NCBI GenBank assembly: GCA_031291445.1
Contig: JARLJA010000143.1
Location: forward strand, 1 to 64,000
DNA length: 64,000 nt
Source of the DNA: Xanthobacteraceae bacterium
GTDB taxonomy: Bacteria > Pseudomonadota > Alphaproteobacteria > Rhizobiales > Xanthobacteraceae
Reading direction: 5' to 3'
Position numbers and translations under genes: made by a program. Below the pieces are notes generated by a model. It was not told the DNA's origin, made no database searches, and saw only the letters and a list, made by a program, of their open reading frames with translations. Each line of letters opens with the position of its first letter. The first letter of the stretch is position 1. Below are positions 63,501 to 64,000 of the stretch, piece after piece.

Positions 63501-64000
63501 GCGGCCCGGCGATGGCCTATGCGTCGACGGATCTCGCGCCGGCCGCACCGGATGCCTCGTTCGCCGTGTGGGGCCGCGCGATCGGATCGTGGGGCCGGAC
63601 CTCCAGCGACGGCAACGCGGCGGCGGTGTCGCACGACACCGCGGGCCTCGTCTCCGGCGTCGACGCGCTCATCTCCGACTTCACCCGGCTCGGCGCGCTG
63701 GCGGGCTACACCCGCACCAATCTCGACAGCGCCGCCACCGCTTCGACCGCCGGCAGCGACAATTTCCACGTCGGCGTCTATTCGGGCTCGCAGTGGGGCG
63801 CGCTCGGCCTGCGTGCGGGCGCGACCTACAGTTTCAACCGGATCGACGCGACGCGTTCGGTTGCCTTCCCCGGCTTTGCCGATCACCTGACCTCGGCTTA
63901 CGACGCCGGCACCTTCCAGGCGTTCGGCGACCTCGGCTACCGCATCGACGTCGCGCCGAAGGCCGCCGTCGAGCCGTTCGCCGGCATCGCCTATGTCGGC
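60560..64000 (+). CDS. Large autotransporter (type V secretion), 3' end outside the window
   Basis: The frame is open from the ATG at 60560 through the end of the window (1147 codons). A Sec signal peptide (about residues 1-30, ending PVAAG) is followed by a passenger of about 850 residues made of degenerate beta-helix repeats of the type T-V-T-V-x-G-x-G-S-x-L, then N/S-G-G-x-x-T-A and I-G-x-x-G-x-G-T-L-N. From about residue 800 a PGNSIGTLTV cap-like segment appears, and from about 995 (FAVWGRAIGSWGRT, GLVSGVDALISDFTRLGALA) the C-terminal beta-barrel begins. It would display or release an adhesin-like fibre at the cell surface. Gly/Ser/Thr/Val-rich composition explains the long shadow frames on the other strand. 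Confidence 0.85.
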   Translation, partial: MSSSPRVLCHIAVLLGTTALVSAATTMPVAAGNVNWTGATTPDWQVGSNWSGSAVPTTNDTVTIDTMTPNPTILESGTGATGSLYVGATGHGSLTLDTGVGLTSSASSSIGDQAGGVGVVTVRGSASWLLSGLAMLEVGKYGNGTLHISSGALVTATTVVIGSQAGSTGLVTIDGVNSELSVNNTLIVGSNSGGTLNLTNGGQALAGNSAVVGDAAGVTGTVTVDGAKSWFSANSITVGSSGTGTVTVSNGGTISAGSALDLGFATSGNGTVTVTGAGSTLQVGSGGTGSLIIGDLGAGTLNINSGATGTVSGTVTLGNAANSSGILNLSGSGSTLTVSKVSGNGGSIYAGYAGSGTINLSNAATLTADQIFVGSQSGSQGTFNVRSGATVTANTGLDIGGSAGSTGTVTVTGTGSTLTAGSGASTALTVGDSGTGTLNIQAGGNVIANGLGLVGSLSGSSGTINVDGAGSQLTVNNNFYDGSAGGSGTGMIVVSNGGVITVADNSYIGMAGNATLTVTGKGSRYVDNGNDVNIGGNGTATVNILNGGNLTANNNVTIGEGAGAATVNVDGVGSILQSAHLTIGDGNSGSTATLNVTNGGTVNSGYAVLGFGNSSVNGAASVSGAGSVWNVTSTVSGNSLVIGNYGTGSLAVSNGGAATAAGNVVIAQEAGSTGTLIIGSAPGHAATAPGSVTAPSIQFGAGTGEIDFNHTGAAYTFAVPVSGSGIIAQWAGHTILTGDSSGFTGRAFVDGGTLSVNGSLANATVYVDTGGTLGGNGTVGALAVHAGGILAPGNSIGTLTVAASASFASGSFYQVEVDGSGRSDRLVVGGATTISGGTVQALATPSVYFGANRYTILTSAGGVTGTFAGVTSSAAFLTPSLSYDHNDVYLTLTRNAAGFASVGATRNQTATGAAVDAAGFGNPLWNAVVTLTAAQARTAFDQVSGEIHASTRATLVEDSRFLRDAAIDRLRDAFRNAGAPGGPAMAYASTDLAPAAPDASFAVWGRAIGSWGRTSSDGNAAAVSHDTAGLVSGVDALISDFTRLGALAGYTRTNLDSAATASTAGSDNFHVGVYSGSQWGALGLRAGATYSFNRIDATRSVAFPGFADHLTSAYDAGTFQAFGDLGYRIDVAPKAAVEPFAGIAYVG

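Noticed and set aside
61445-63886. 813-codon minus-strand open frame
   Set aside because: It is antisense to the autotransporter repeats and has Ala/Gly/Arg-only composition.
1-64000. CRISPR array
   Set aside because: No regularly spaced direct repeats were seen; the autotransporter repeats are coding and degenerate.

Overview
The window looks like chromosomal DNA of a GC-rich alphaproteobacterium close to Bradyrhizobium/Rhodopseudomonas. Supporting signs are the rpmH-rnpA-yidC gene order, two DUF6894-type small proteins, a BoxB benzoyl-CoA epoxidase, an AAHS aromatic-acid transporter, a cyanide-insensitive type bd oxidase and dense GC-rich coding. Genus-level naming is inference.

Layout. 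1-2.9 kb is core: yidC (partial), rnpA and rpmH on the minus strand with a readable rpmH promoter, a sensor kinase, and tRNA-Arg(ACG). 2.9-8.8 kb is a minus-strand operon: TetR regulator, single-chain biotin-dependent acyl-CoA carboxylase, acyl-CoA ligase. Behind it lies a scrap of a peptide ABC permease.

9.2-22.4 kb is an accessory island of visibly lower GC. It is bounded by two direct copies of a ~97-base sequence whose last 34 bases are identical. Inside are a beheaded and frameshifted GmrSD/DUF1524/AlbA gene, an HNH nuclease, a complete type I Zorya anti-phage operon (zorA-zorB-zorC-zorD), a convergent UvrD-type helicase with an N-terminal RelE-like toxin domain, and a YdeI-like gene that has also lost its start. 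Both outermost genes are cut off at the repeats, which suggests IS- or recombination-driven assembly of a defence island.

22.5-34.5 kb carries a frameshifted PAS-GGDEF-EAL gene, a MarR-FUSC efflux pair with a palindromic operator, an AraC-aldehyde dehydrogenase-GMC oxidoreductase cluster, a Stealth-type phosphotransferase and a polyphosphate glucokinase. 34.6-38.2 kb holds small stress-type or unknown proteins. 38.2-50.7 kb is rich in aromatic metabolism: boxB with operator-like palindromes, an AAHS transporter, an IclR regulator and a self-sufficient CYP116B-like P450 with an IclR-type operator. A TPR glycosyltransferase-like protein, a methyltransferase-pyruvyltransferase fusion and a chemoreceptor lie between them.

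51-54 kb has an Ogt/UppS convergent overlap and a three-gene operon (membrane protein, winged-helix regulator, second UppS-like enzyme) carrying the same 15-base palindrome at its promoter and again on the uppS start codon. 54-60 kb has an HPF-like protein, CydAB with a DUF2474 peptide, a thiolase and an AraC regulator. The last 3.4 kb is the start of a large autotransporter that runs off the window.

The best candidates for new biology are the Zorya island with its RelE-helicase fusion and the self-marked UppS operon.
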